DNA of 6,274 nt. Origin: UBA1435 sp041663285 (GTDB lineage Bacteria > Patescibacteriota > Microgenomatia > UBA12405). Where the stretch lies: positions 1-6,274 of the forward strand of contig JBAZSP010000036.1 of assembly GCA_041663285.1 (NCBI GenBank). Reading direction: 5' to 3'. Below the pieces are notes generated by a model. The model was not told the origin of the DNA and made no database searches. It saw nothing but the letters and a program-made list of their open reading frames with translations. Shown one piece after another: positions 1 to 5,689 of the stretch; within the stretch, counting starts at the first letter, position 1; each line of letters begins with the position of its first letter. A program made the translations under genes and the position numbers.

Positions 1-77
1 TTCTAAAGCTAAGTAACCTGAGTAATTACTAATAGTATAAAAACTGTGGATATTGTATACGATAAGTAACGATAAAT

Positions 78-1901
78 CTATAGCTTTTGGCTTTGAAGCT
101 TAGAGAGCTGGGATAATATTGTATTATAATCCCTTTCCAACTCGGCCATTTGGCTTTGATTGCCGCCGGCTTCGAGCCGGGCGATTTGGGCACCAAGGGA
201 AGCTAGTTTTTGTTTTAGCTGGGCGGTGATGATTTGGACCGAAGTTTTGCGGATTTCGAAAGACCGGCGATGAGGCTCGAGATTGAGGCCGGTGGCGACT
301 AAAAAGATTTGCTCGAAGCTTGGGCGGATTTCGGCTGGCAGGCCAGCCTGAAATTGACGGGGATCGAATTCGGAGGCGGCCAATAAAGCTTCGACTATGG
401 GCTTAAGGCGGACAGAAGTAAAGGAAGACAAGACGGATTGGTGCTTTTGGGCGACTTTGACCGGATTGCGGGCACTAAAAATGAGGGAAAGCAAATATTC
501 CTCGGACCTGGAGAAGGAGGGAGAGGCCGGATCGATGGAAGCGGAGACTGAAGGTGGCGGCGGAAGATGAGGGGTAGCCGATTTTTGACCTTCGTACTTT
601 TGAGCTTCCTGCAAAACGGAATCGTAGCCGGAACCGATTTCGTTGGCCAGAGACCGGTAATAATCGTGGCGGATAACCAAATTGCTGATTTTGGCCAGAA
701 AAGGCAAAACAGTGGACAATATTTGGCTTTTGCCCCGGATGGTGTCGGCCGAGAAGCGGGCGACAGTGGAGCGAATAAGAAAATCCCAGACGGGGATGGT
801 GTGGGCTAACTGGCCCTTGAGAAATTCGGGATCGGCTTTGGCGGCTTCGTCGGGATCTTTGTAAGTGGTTCCCAGATCCAAAACCTGAAGATCGAAACCC
901 ATCTGATCGGCTAATTCAATGCTGCGCTTGGCGGCGGAGTTACCGGCAAAATCGGAATCGAGAGCCAAAACCAGAGAGTCGGTGTAGCGGTGAAGCAATT
1001 GCAGCTGCTCGGCGGTAAAAGCCGTGCCTTTGAGGGCGACCAGATTATGGATACCCAACTGATAAGGAGAAATAAGATCGAATTCGCCTTCGACAATAAT
1101 GGCCTGATTTTGGGTGCGGATGGCTTCTTTGGACAGATTTAAACCAAAAAGCATTTGGCCTTTGTGGTAAATGTCGGTTTCGGGGGAATTGATATATTTG
1201 GCCTGATCGGACCGGGAAGAGTAGGATTTGCTTTGATACTCGGGGGGAAGAACCCGGCCGGAGAAACCCAATACCCGGTCGCGAAAATCGGCTAAGGGAA
1301 AAACCAGGCGATCCTGAAACCGGTCGTAAAAACGGCCGGCATAATATTGGCTAAAACCAAAAGAGCCGGTGGCCGTAAGCTCGGAGGGTTGATAGCCTTT
1401 TTTTTGAAGATAGTTGAGAATTAACCGGGGCTCGGCGGGTGAATAGCCGATTTGAAAAAGCTTGATGGTCTGATCGGTGATCCCCCGGCCCTGGATGTAT
1501 TTGAGGGCTGATTGACCAAGAGGGTGAGAGGTAAGGATATAGTTGTAAAATCGGGCAACATGATGATTAATTTCGATTAAACGTTTGTGATGGGATTCGG
1601 CCTGGGAAATTTGAGCGTTTTTGATAAGGGCCACCCCGGCCTGGGCGGCCAAAGTTTCGAGGGCGTCTTTGAAATCGACATGTTCGTAGTCCTGAATAAA
1701 GGTAAAAACATCGCCGCCTTTGCCGCAACCAAAACATTTATAAATTTGAAGCTCGGGAGAGACGGTGAAAGAGGGGGTTTTTTCGTTATGGAAAGGGCAG
1801 TTGGCTAAAAAGTGGCGACCACGCTTTTTTAACGGTAAATACTTGGATATTACATTAACAATGTCAAGCTTTTGCTTAATTTCTTCAACCTGATTATCCA
1901 C
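78..1901 (-). CDS. dnaG: DNA primase DnaG, complete
   Basis: Makes the RNA primers for chromosome replication and works with the replicative helicase at the fork. The 607 residues show the family order. The N-terminal zinc finger has CPFH (C35, H38) and CFGC (C56, C59). The polymerase core has YDRFQDRLVFP near 192-202 and KYINSPETDIYHKG near 235-248, very close to the E. coli sequence as I recall it. The TOPRIM part has VEGEFD (E271, D275), ALDSDFAG (D315, D317) and KDPDE (348-352). A Pro-rich linker (P447-P450) leads to a helical C-terminal domain, the usual helicase-binding part, ending in a Gln/Lys/Leu-rich stretch. The start is GTG, chosen because MDNQVEEIKQ matches the usual primase N-terminus. 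VEGEFD in place of the common VEGYFD is a mild variant. Function is very sure; the helicase partner is not in the window. Confidence 0.97.
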   Translation of the reverse strand: MDNQVEEIKQKLDIVNVISKYLPLKKRGRHFLANCPFHNEKTPSFTVSPELQIYKCFGCGKGGDVFTFIQDYEHVDFKDALETLAAQAGVALIKNAQISQAESHHKRLIEINHHVARFYNYILTSHPLGQSALKYIQGRGITDQTIKLFQIGYSPAEPRLILNYLQKKGYQPSELTATGSFGFSQYYAGRFYDRFQDRLVFPLADFRDRVLGFSGRVLPPEYQSKSYSSRSDQAKYINSPETDIYHKGQMLFGLNLSKEAIRTQNQAIIVEGEFDLISPYQLGIHNLVALKGTAFTAEQLQLLHRYTDSLVLALDSDFAGNSAAKRSIELADQMGFDLQVLDLGTTYKDPDEAAKADPEFLKGQLAHTIPVWDFLIRSTVARFSADTIRGKSQILSTVLPFLAKISNLVIRHDYYRSLANEIGSGYDSVLQEAQKYEGQKSATPHLPPPPSVSASIDPASPSFSRSEEYLLSLIFSARNPVKVAQKHQSVLSSFTSVRLKPIVEALLAASEFDPRQFQAGLPAEIRPSFEQIFLVATGLNLEPHRRSFEIRKTSVQIITAQLKQKLASLGAQIARLEAGGNQSQMAELERDYNTILSQLSKLQSQKL

Positions 1902-1906
1902 CTCTA

Positions 1907-1915
1907 ATTATAGCA
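1907..1915 (-). promoter_or_regulatory. Extended -10 promoter of dnaG, leaderless
   Basis: Read on the minus strand this is TGC followed by a perfect TATAAT, i.e. an extended -10 (TGnTATAAT). Only TAGAG separates it from the GTG start, so the expected transcription start falls on or next to the first base of the start codon at 1901. That predicts a leaderless mRNA. No good -35 hexamer is visible 16-18 bp upstream, which is common when an extended -10 is present. The transcription start is inferred from spacing only. Confidence 0.7.
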
Positions 1916-1965
1916 CCGGGGAAGATGTCGATTGATGAAACAGGAATAACATCTTTGATTTATGA

Positions 1966-2001
1966 CCCGCCTGCAAAAGCTGGTGCTTTAGCATCTGCGG
2001 G
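1966..2001. repeat. Hairpin repeat unit H1
   Basis: The outer arms CCCGC (1966-1970) and GCGGG (1997-2001) pair. Inside, TGC-A-AAAGC (1972-1980) pairs with GCTTT-A-GCA (1985-1993) around a TGGT loop, leaving one A-A mismatch. No U-tract follows, so it does not look like an intrinsic terminator. It resembles units H2 (2172-2200) and H3 (5639-5666) in its CCCGC start and A-A mismatch, but is more diverged. Confidence 0.65.
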
Positions 2002-2044
2002 CAGGTTCATGAAACATGATTCAGGAATAATATCTAAACTCTTC

Positions 2045-2074
2045 CGCCAAAGGCGCCCTCCAGAGGCGGGCAGG
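2045..2074. repeat. Repeat unit M1: small hairpin plus 19-bp conserved tail
   Basis: CGCC (2045-2048) and GGCG (2052-2055) close an AAA loop. The conserved 19-mer CCCTCCAGAGGCGGGCAGG follows at 2056-2074. The second copy, M2 at 5596-5630, has the same layout. Its stem carries A-T where this one has G-C, so the pairing is kept although the bases changed. Confidence 0.75.
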
Positions 2075-2092
2075 GTCAGGAATAACAGCCTT

Positions 2093-2141
2093 GATTCAGG
2101 AAAATTGATTTATGAAATATGATTTATGATTTATGAATAAG
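2093..2141. repeat. Seven consecutive 7-bp words
   Basis: Seven 7-bp words follow one another without a break: GATTCAG, GAAAATT, GATTTAT, GAAATAT, GATTTAT, GATTTAT and finally GAATAAG. Every word starts with GA and has A at its sixth position except the second (GAAAATT). Read out of phase, TATGAT occurs twice (2118-2123, 2125-2130) and resembles a -10 box. A role as the promoter of the downstream gene is possible, but no well-spaced -35 is present. Confidence 0.8.
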
Positions 2142-2160
2142 GACAGGGATTGCTTCTTTG

Positions 2161-2210
2161 CCAGAGGCGGTCCCGCCAACAGCTTCGCAGTTTAGGCGGG
2201 CGGGCGGAGA
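2161..2210. repeat. Hairpin repeat unit H2 with CCAGAGGCGG lead-in
   Basis: CCAGAGGCGG (2161-2170), the core of the conserved 19-mer, is followed directly by a hairpin. CCCGCC (2172-2177) pairs with GGCGGG (2195-2200), and the inner AAC-A-GC (2178-2183) pairs with GC-A-GTT (2187-2192) around TTC. The order and the A-A mismatch are the same as in H3 (5639-5666). The unit ends about 25 nt before the M14-like start codon, so it probably lies in or near that gene's 5' leader. Confidence 0.75.
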
Positions 2211-2233
2211 ACGCGATGGAGTAAAATGGAAAG

Positions 2234-2965
2234 ATGATGGAGAAGATAGAAAACTGGAAGATTGAAAATTTTCGACTGATTAACCTGGGGGATAAAAAGC
2301 AGCCGCTCTTATTTTTGGAACCGAAATTGAAAGCCAAAAAGAGACTGCTGGTGGCGGCCGGGTTTCATGGAGATGAGATAGCCGGAGTACTGGGAATTAA
2401 AAAATTTTTGGAAAGCTACAAACCTGACCAGGAAGTGGCGGTAACATTTTTGCCGCTGGTTAACGAGAGTGGTTTCCAGCTCGGGCGGCGGTACAACAAA
2501 TGGGGTGAAAATCCCAACCGGGGCTTTTGCCACCAAAGTGAAATACCTAACTCCAAATCAAGGGAGGGACAGATATTGGCCGGATATAGGGAAATGCTGG
2601 TAGAAGCCGGCAAGGACGGCTTTTTGACCCTGCACGAAGACCCGAATCATGAAATGTTTTATATTTACACTTTTGAGAAAGAGACAAAACCGGGAATGAA
2701 ATCGGAACAACTGATGGCAATCGGGGCGGCGGAATTTGGCCAATGCGGGGACGGCAAAATTGTAAACAAATTTGCTGATGCCACCGACGAAAGCTCGGTA
2801 ATCGAAGGTTTTTGTATTAATAAACACGACGGATCGTTTGAAGATTGGCTGTGGGAAGAAGGGGTGGCTTATGCGGTTTGCACTGAAACTCCGATGAAGG
2901 CCGACCTGGATAGGAGAATAAAGACAAATACCGAACTTATAAAAAAATTCATTAGTTTAGCCTAG
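2234..2965 (+). CDS. M14-like zinc amidohydrolase/carboxypeptidase (AstE/aspartoacylase-like)
   Basis: A 243-residue predicted cytoplasmic metalloenzyme that should cleave a C-terminal peptide bond or an N-acyl-amino-acid amide. The M14 signature is visible in order: FHGDE with zinc ligands H45 and E48; NESGFQLGRRYN (77-88); NPNRGF with N95 and R96, the usual substrate-carboxylate pair; HED with the third zinc ligand H134; and CTETP with candidate catalytic E218. There is no signal peptide or membrane segment. The length and HxxE form fit the succinylglutamate desuccinylase/aspartoacylase branch better than secreted carboxypeptidases. Two adjacent ATGs (2234, 2237) are possible starts; GGAG at 2218-2221 is rather far for either, and GGAAAG touches the first. 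The ATP-grasp gene follows after 3 nt, so the two are surely co-transcribed. The fold and catalytic class are fairly sure; the substrate is unknown. Confidence 0.85.
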   Translation: MMEKIENWKIENFRLINLGDKKQPLLFLEPKLKAKKRLLVAAGFHGDEIAGVLGIKKFLESYKPDQEVAVTFLPLVNESGFQLGRRYNKWGENPNRGFCHQSEIPNSKSREGQILAGYREMLVEAGKDGFLTLHEDPNHEMFYIYTFEKETKPGMKSEQLMAIGAAEFGQCGDGKIVNKFADATDESSVIEGFCINKHDGSFEDWLWEEGVAYAVCTETPMKADLDRRIKTNTELIKKFISLA

Positions 2966-2968
2966 ACA

Positions 2969-4297
2969 GTGAAATACAAATCAATATTTTTGGCCAACAT
3001 TGCCGAGATTGCTAGACCGTTAACCCAATTGATGATGGGGGCATCGAGAGAGCATGAAATATTTGAGGATCATGCGTTTTGCGACCGGTTTATGTTTGCC
3101 CAGAATGATGAGCGGATATTGGTGACTCCCCTACCGATAGAAGCGGCATTTTGGGAGGATACGACGGCCAGGATTGGAATGAAAAACTGGATTAACCTGA
3201 GCCCGAAGGTGATTCAGGAATCGGTTTGCCAGGCGGTAGCCGAAGATGAGGGACTAATGAGAAAACTAACGGAGGCAATCAGGGAAAGCCCGGATATTGA
3301 GATACTGGCTTATTCGGCAACAGATGAATTTGTGGAATTGGTGAAAAAACTAAAACACCGAGGGCTAGTGTTTAGGACACCGGAAATGCCAATTGAAGGC
3401 TCGGAATGGACGACAAATTTTTTTGGCAGTAAGTCGGGTTTCCGGCAAACGGTAAATTCATTGAGATTGGCGGATATGCCGGAAGGAATGGTTTGCCATA
3501 ACACAACCGAGGTTCTGGGATTAGCTAGGTATATTTTGGACAAACATGGTGGAGTAGTGCTGAAAACGAACCGGGGGCTGGCCGGGGCCGGACTTAAAAT
3601 AATTAAAAGGGCTGATTTAAAAGAGAAAAATCTGAATGATGTGATTAATGAAATTTTGGCAAGTGAACCATTTTGGACCAAAGAGCTGATAGCGGTGGAG
3701 GCCTTGGTAGAGGCTGACTTAACAGTGGCCGGAGGAAATCCGAATGTGGAGCTAAAAATAGAAGGAGATAAGGTGGAGAGACTGTACTTTTGCGGGATGC
3801 GGGTGACCAAACAGGGAGAATTCAGAGGAGTGGAAATCGGCGAGGGAACCGCCCCAAAAGAAATGCAGGAAATATTATTTAAGTGGGGAGCTGAATGGGG
3901 AGAATATTTAAAAATGACAGGGTACAGAGGATTTTTTGATATGGATTGCATATTGGGAAAAGACAAAAGAATTTGGCCGCTGGAGTCCAATACCAGGAGG
4001 ACGGGCGGAACACATTTGTACGAACTGGGAGTGAGACTTTTTGGCAAAAACTTTGCTCAAACACATTTTGTGGCCGGTAACAACGTTACTGAAGCACCGA
4101 AATTTTATAATAAAAAATACTCCGACTTAAAAGTAGCGATTGAAGACTTGCTTTACCCGATGAACGGTAAGAAGGAAGGAGTACTGGTGACGGTAACGAA
4201 CTACCTGGTGGAGGGTAAATTGGGTTATGGAGTGGTGGGCCCCAACAAGACCAGAGTGGAGGAAATTGAAAAGAAGTTTTTGGGAAAGTTAGCTTAA
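2969..4297 (+). CDS. ATP-grasp ligase, preATP-grasp/peptide-ligase (PGM1-like) type
   Basis: A 442-residue predicted ATP-dependent carboxylate-amine ligase. Residues 1-140 form a Rossmann-like N-terminal domain with FWEDTTARIGMKNWINLSP (61-79). The ATP-grasp core follows: GGVVLKTNRGLAGAGL (194-209) with ATP-contacting K199 and a glycine-rich loop; a hinge at AVEALVEAD (E244); and GYRGFFDMD...LESNTRRTGGTH (318-349), where D326, E339 and N341 fit the metal ligands. Residues 375-442 form a small C-terminal domain. This order recalls the preATP-grasp enzymes related to the pheganomycin peptide ligase, from memory of the family rather than a search. The GTG start lies 3 nt after the M14-like stop with no Shine-Dalgarno, so translation is probably coupled. 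An amide or peptide product is likely; both substrates are unknown. Other ATP-grasp carboxylate-amine ligases are the main alternative. Confidence 0.82.
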   Translation: MKYKSIFLANIAEIARPLTQLMMGASREHEIFEDHAFCDRFMFAQNDERILVTPLPIEAAFWEDTTARIGMKNWINLSPKVIQESVCQAVAEDEGLMRKLTEAIRESPDIEILAYSATDEFVELVKKLKHRGLVFRTPEMPIEGSEWTTNFFGSKSGFRQTVNSLRLADMPEGMVCHNTTEVLGLARYILDKHGGVVLKTNRGLAGAGLKIIKRADLKEKNLNDVINEILASEPFWTKELIAVEALVEADLTVAGGNPNVELKIEGDKVERLYFCGMRVTKQGEFRGVEIGEGTAPKEMQEILFKWGAEWGEYLKMTGYRGFFDMDCILGKDKRIWPLESNTRRTGGTHLYELGVRLFGKNFAQTHFVAGNNVTEAPKFYNKKYSDLKVAIEDLLYPMNGKKEGVLVTVTNYLVEGKLGYGVVGPNKTRVEEIEKKFLGKLA

Positions 4298-4322
4298 AAA
4301 AATTACAGTAACAATGAGAATC

Positions 4323-4350
4323 TTGAATTTATTTTATTTTGACGTATATT
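4323..4350 (+). promoter_or_regulatory. Promoter-like sequence before micro-ORF and Ddl-like gene
   Basis: TTGAAT (4323-4328) and TATATT (4345-4350) are separated by 16 bp in a very AT-rich stretch. Transcription would start near 4357, only about 8 nt before the micro-ORF ATG, so the message would be nearly leaderless, like dnaG. TTGACG at 4339-4344 is another -35 candidate but has no good partner upstream of the ATG. The match is plausible, not certain. Confidence 0.45.
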
Positions 4351-4364
4351 AATAGCATTTACAT

Positions 4365-4448
4365 ATGAAAAAAGAAATTGGCGTTACTTTTGACGACCCT
4401 GGGCCGGAGTTAACTTTCGATATTATAATTTCAGCGGCAAAACTATGA
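4365..4448 (+). CDS. 27-residue micro-ORF, ATGA-overlapped with the Ddl-like gene
   Basis: An ATG-started 27-codon frame beginning MKKEIGVTFD and ending FDIIISAAKL. It lies between the two ATP-grasp genes and its TGA stop overlaps the next ATG (ATGA, 4445-4448). There is no Shine-Dalgarno before either start, so the overlap would give translational coupling to the ligase. It is acidic in the middle (D10, D11, E15), has no Cys, and ends in a hydrophobic stretch. Three readings fit: a substrate peptide for the neighbouring ligases, a leader ORF that only couples translation, or the broken N-terminus of another Ddl-like gene, since IGVTFD resembles the first strand (IGLTYD) of some Ddl-like proteins. 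The overlap is seen; being translated is inferred. Confidence 0.45.
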   Translation: MKKEIGVTFDDPGPELTFDIIISAAKL

Positions 4449-5470
4449 ACTTCCCTTTACCTAAAAGGATAGCGATTCTATATTCCGATGCTAAAAGGGA
4501 ATACTTCCCGACGGAACAACTTTATATTTCTGAAGCTGAAGTTAAGGGCAGGGCCGGACAGATTGCTGAAGTTTTGGATAAAATGAGCATTCACACAGCC
4601 CTTTTTGCCGGCGATGCCAATGTTACCGAAAACCTGAAAGCTTTTAAACCAGATTTTGTTTTGAATTTAGTCGACTCTGTTTACGGTAAGGAGTATTTGA
4701 ATGCGACAATACCGGCGATATTGGAACTACTACAAATACCATACACGGGATCATCGATGATGGGACAGGCGATAAATTCGAATAAATACCTGACGAAAAA
4801 TTTGCTGGAACAGTGGAATATCCCGGTACCGGATTATGTTTTGATTAAAGATCCCGGGGATGTGGACACGGTAACTTTAAATTTTCCGCTAATTACAAAA
4901 CTTAACGAAGTCCACGGATCAATCGAAATTGACGATTCGGCAATTTGTGAAGACGAAAAGTGCTTGGAGAGAAGAGTTAACTTTTTAATGTCAACTTATA
5001 AGCAACCGGTGTTACTGGAGGAATATGTGGCCGGAAGAGAAGTGACAGTGGTAGTAACCGAAGGGATTAATATGAAAGTTTATGCGGCAGAGAAAGTATT
5101 TAACGAGGATATCTATCACGATAAAAAATTTAAGATTAACACTTTTAATGTTAACTGGGGAGAAGGCCCTCAGTCGGACAGCGCCTTTGTTTATGCCAGA
5201 TATGATTTGCCACCTAGGGTAAAGGCCCATATTAAGACGGCATTCGAAGTATTGAAGATGGAAGATTACGGAAAATTCGACCTTAGAGTGGACGCTTCGG
5301 GAAGACATTTTATTATTGATGCCAATACTAACCCAGCCTTTGGGCCAAAAGACTGCGCCATAAGCAGCATTTTGGGACTTCACGGATTAAGCTTCCAGGA
5401 ATTATTGGAAAGAGTGATATTGAATACCATTAGCGAGGGAGACAGGGAAGGACAGGGAAAAATGTCTTGA
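4445..5470 (+). CDS. D-Ala-D-Ala ligase-like ATP-grasp protein
   Basis: A 341-residue ATP-grasp enzyme of the Ddl superfamily, predicted to join two amino acids or add one to a peptide carboxyl using ATP. Seen in order: N-terminal strand RIAILYSD (8-15); IPYTGSS (98-104), as in Ddl; NSNKYLTKNLLEQWNIPVP (111-129); ATP-contacting PLITKLNEVHGSI (148-160, K152); LLEEYVAGREV (190-200), matching the Ddl hinge; R281 and D283; and the metal-site end DANTNPAFG (292-300). Ddl usually has Glu-x-Asn there; here it is D292-x-N294, and the loop after NP differs from the D-Ala-binding loop, so another substrate is plausible. The start is fixed by the ATGA overlap with the micro-ORF. The last residues (about 331-341, Gly/Glu/Asp/Arg-rich) come from GACAGGGAA repeats that run into the repeat island. 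The superfamily is sure; D-Ala-D-Ala activity is open. Confidence 0.85.
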   Translation: MNFPLPKRIAILYSDAKREYFPTEQLYISEAEVKGRAGQIAEVLDKMSIHTALFAGDANVTENLKAFKPDFVLNLVDSVYGKEYLNATIPAILELLQIPYTGSSMMGQAINSNKYLTKNLLEQWNIPVPDYVLIKDPGDVDTVTLNFPLITKLNEVHGSIEIDDSAICEDEKCLERRVNFLMSTYKQPVLLEEYVAGREVTVVVTEGINMKVYAAEKVFNEDIYHDKKFKINTFNVNWGEGPQSDSAFVYARYDLPPRVKAHIKTAFEVLKMEDYGKFDLRVDASGRHFIIDANTNPAFGPKDCAISSILGLHGLSFQELLERVILNTISEGDREGQGKMS

Positions 5471-5545
5471 TTCAGGATTCAGGAAACATGATTCAGGAAT
5501 AACAGCGTTGAACGCTTGAAACATGAAACATGATTCAGGAATAAC
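5469..5545. repeat. Two runs of 7-bp words after the Ddl-like stop
   Basis: The first run (5469-5503) is GATTCAG twice, GAAACAT, GATTCAG, then GAATAAC. Its first word begins inside the TGA stop codon of the ligase. The second run (5518-5545) is GAAACAT twice, GATTCAG, then GAATAAC. Between them, AGCGT (5504-5508) and ACGCT (5512-5516) form a 5-bp stem with a TGA loop and no U-tract. The same words and the same closing word occur in the left island. Confidence 0.85.
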
Positions 5546-5553
5546 GTTTAAGC

Positions 5554-5584
5554 ACTAAATCCTAATAACTAAATTCTAAATAAA
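5554..5584. repeat. AT-rich direct repeat, ACTAAAT-type
   Basis: ACTAAATCCTAATAA (5554-5568) and the near copy ACTAAATTCTAAATAAA (5568-5584) lie in tandem between the 7-bp word runs and hairpin unit M2. Nothing suggests coding or a promoter. Confidence 0.6.
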
Positions 5585-5595
5585 CTCCAATTTTC

Positions 5596-5630
5596 TCCAC
5601 CAAAGGTGGATCCCTCCAGAGGCGGGCAGG
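5596..5630. repeat. Repeat unit M2: hairpin plus 19-bp conserved tail
   Basis: TCCACC (5596-5601) and GGTGGA (5605-5610) pair perfectly around AAA. The 19-mer CCCTCCAGAGGCGGGCAGG follows at 5612-5630, identical to 2056-2074. Compared with unit M1, the stem changes G-C to A-T with both partners altered. Confidence 0.78.
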
Positions 5631-5689
5631 CGCAATGACCCGCCAAAAGCCTTGCATTTAGGCGGGCAGGCGGATGAAGGCGCAATGAC
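5628..5689. repeat. 12-bp direct repeat around hairpin H3
   Basis: AGGCGCAATGAC occurs at 5628-5639 and again at 5678-5689, 50 bp apart in the same orientation, enclosing hairpin H3. The copies could be boundaries of one repeat unit or duplicated flanks of an inserted element. Confidence 0.6.
5639..5666. repeat. Hairpin repeat unit H3
   Basis: CCCGCC (5639-5644) pairs with GGCGGG (5661-5666). The inner AAA-A-GC (5645-5650) pairs with GC-A-TTT (5654-5659) around CTT. It matches H2 in length and mismatch position but has an A-T pair (5647/5657) where H2 has C-G (2180/2190). There is no U-tract, although its place between convergent genes would allow some role in ending transcription. Confidence 0.78.

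Larger units (their letters stand above)
1925..2217. repeat. Left repeat island between dnaG and the ligase cassette
   Basis: This is most of the divergent 332-nt gap between dnaG and the M14-like gene, and I see no gene in it. It is a mosaic of 7-bp word runs (1937-1950, 2011-2031, 2080-2086, 2093-2141) and GC-rich hairpin units (1966-2001, 2045-2074, 2161-2210). The 19-mer AAACATGATTCAGGAATAA (2012-2030) recurs exactly at 5484-5502 and 5526-5544. The 19-mer CCCTCCAGAGGCGGGCAGG (2056-2074) recurs exactly at 5612-5630. All shared copies are in the same orientation. Only the dnaG promoter at its left edge is a clear regulatory site. Confidence 0.88.

Noticed and set aside
1..77. Possible promoter downstream of dnaG on the minus strand (TATACT from 39 to 34)
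   Set aside because: The hexamer fits a -10, but no -35 or extended -10 supports it and no gene start is visible before the window ends. A sigma-factor gene often follows dnaG, but it cannot be seen here.
1925..2122. 65-codon plus-strand frame in the left repeat island
   Set aside because: It is made entirely of repeat modules (7-bp words and hairpins), has no ribosome binding site, and matches no family I know.
2105..2137. Promoter for the M14-like gene from TTGATT and a TATGAT word
   Set aside because: The spacings are 7, 14 or 21 bp rather than 16-18, and TATGAT arises from the 7-bp repeat itself. A real promoter for this gene may still lie nearby.
3310..4047. 245-codon minus-strand frame opposite the ATP-grasp gene
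   Set aside because: It is antisense to a well-supported gene, with Ser/Pro/Leu-rich composition typical of a shadow frame and no recognisable motif.
5504..5516. Intrinsic terminator after the Ddl-like gene
   Set aside because: The stem is only 5 bp and has no following T-run. The other hairpins in the island also lack T-runs.
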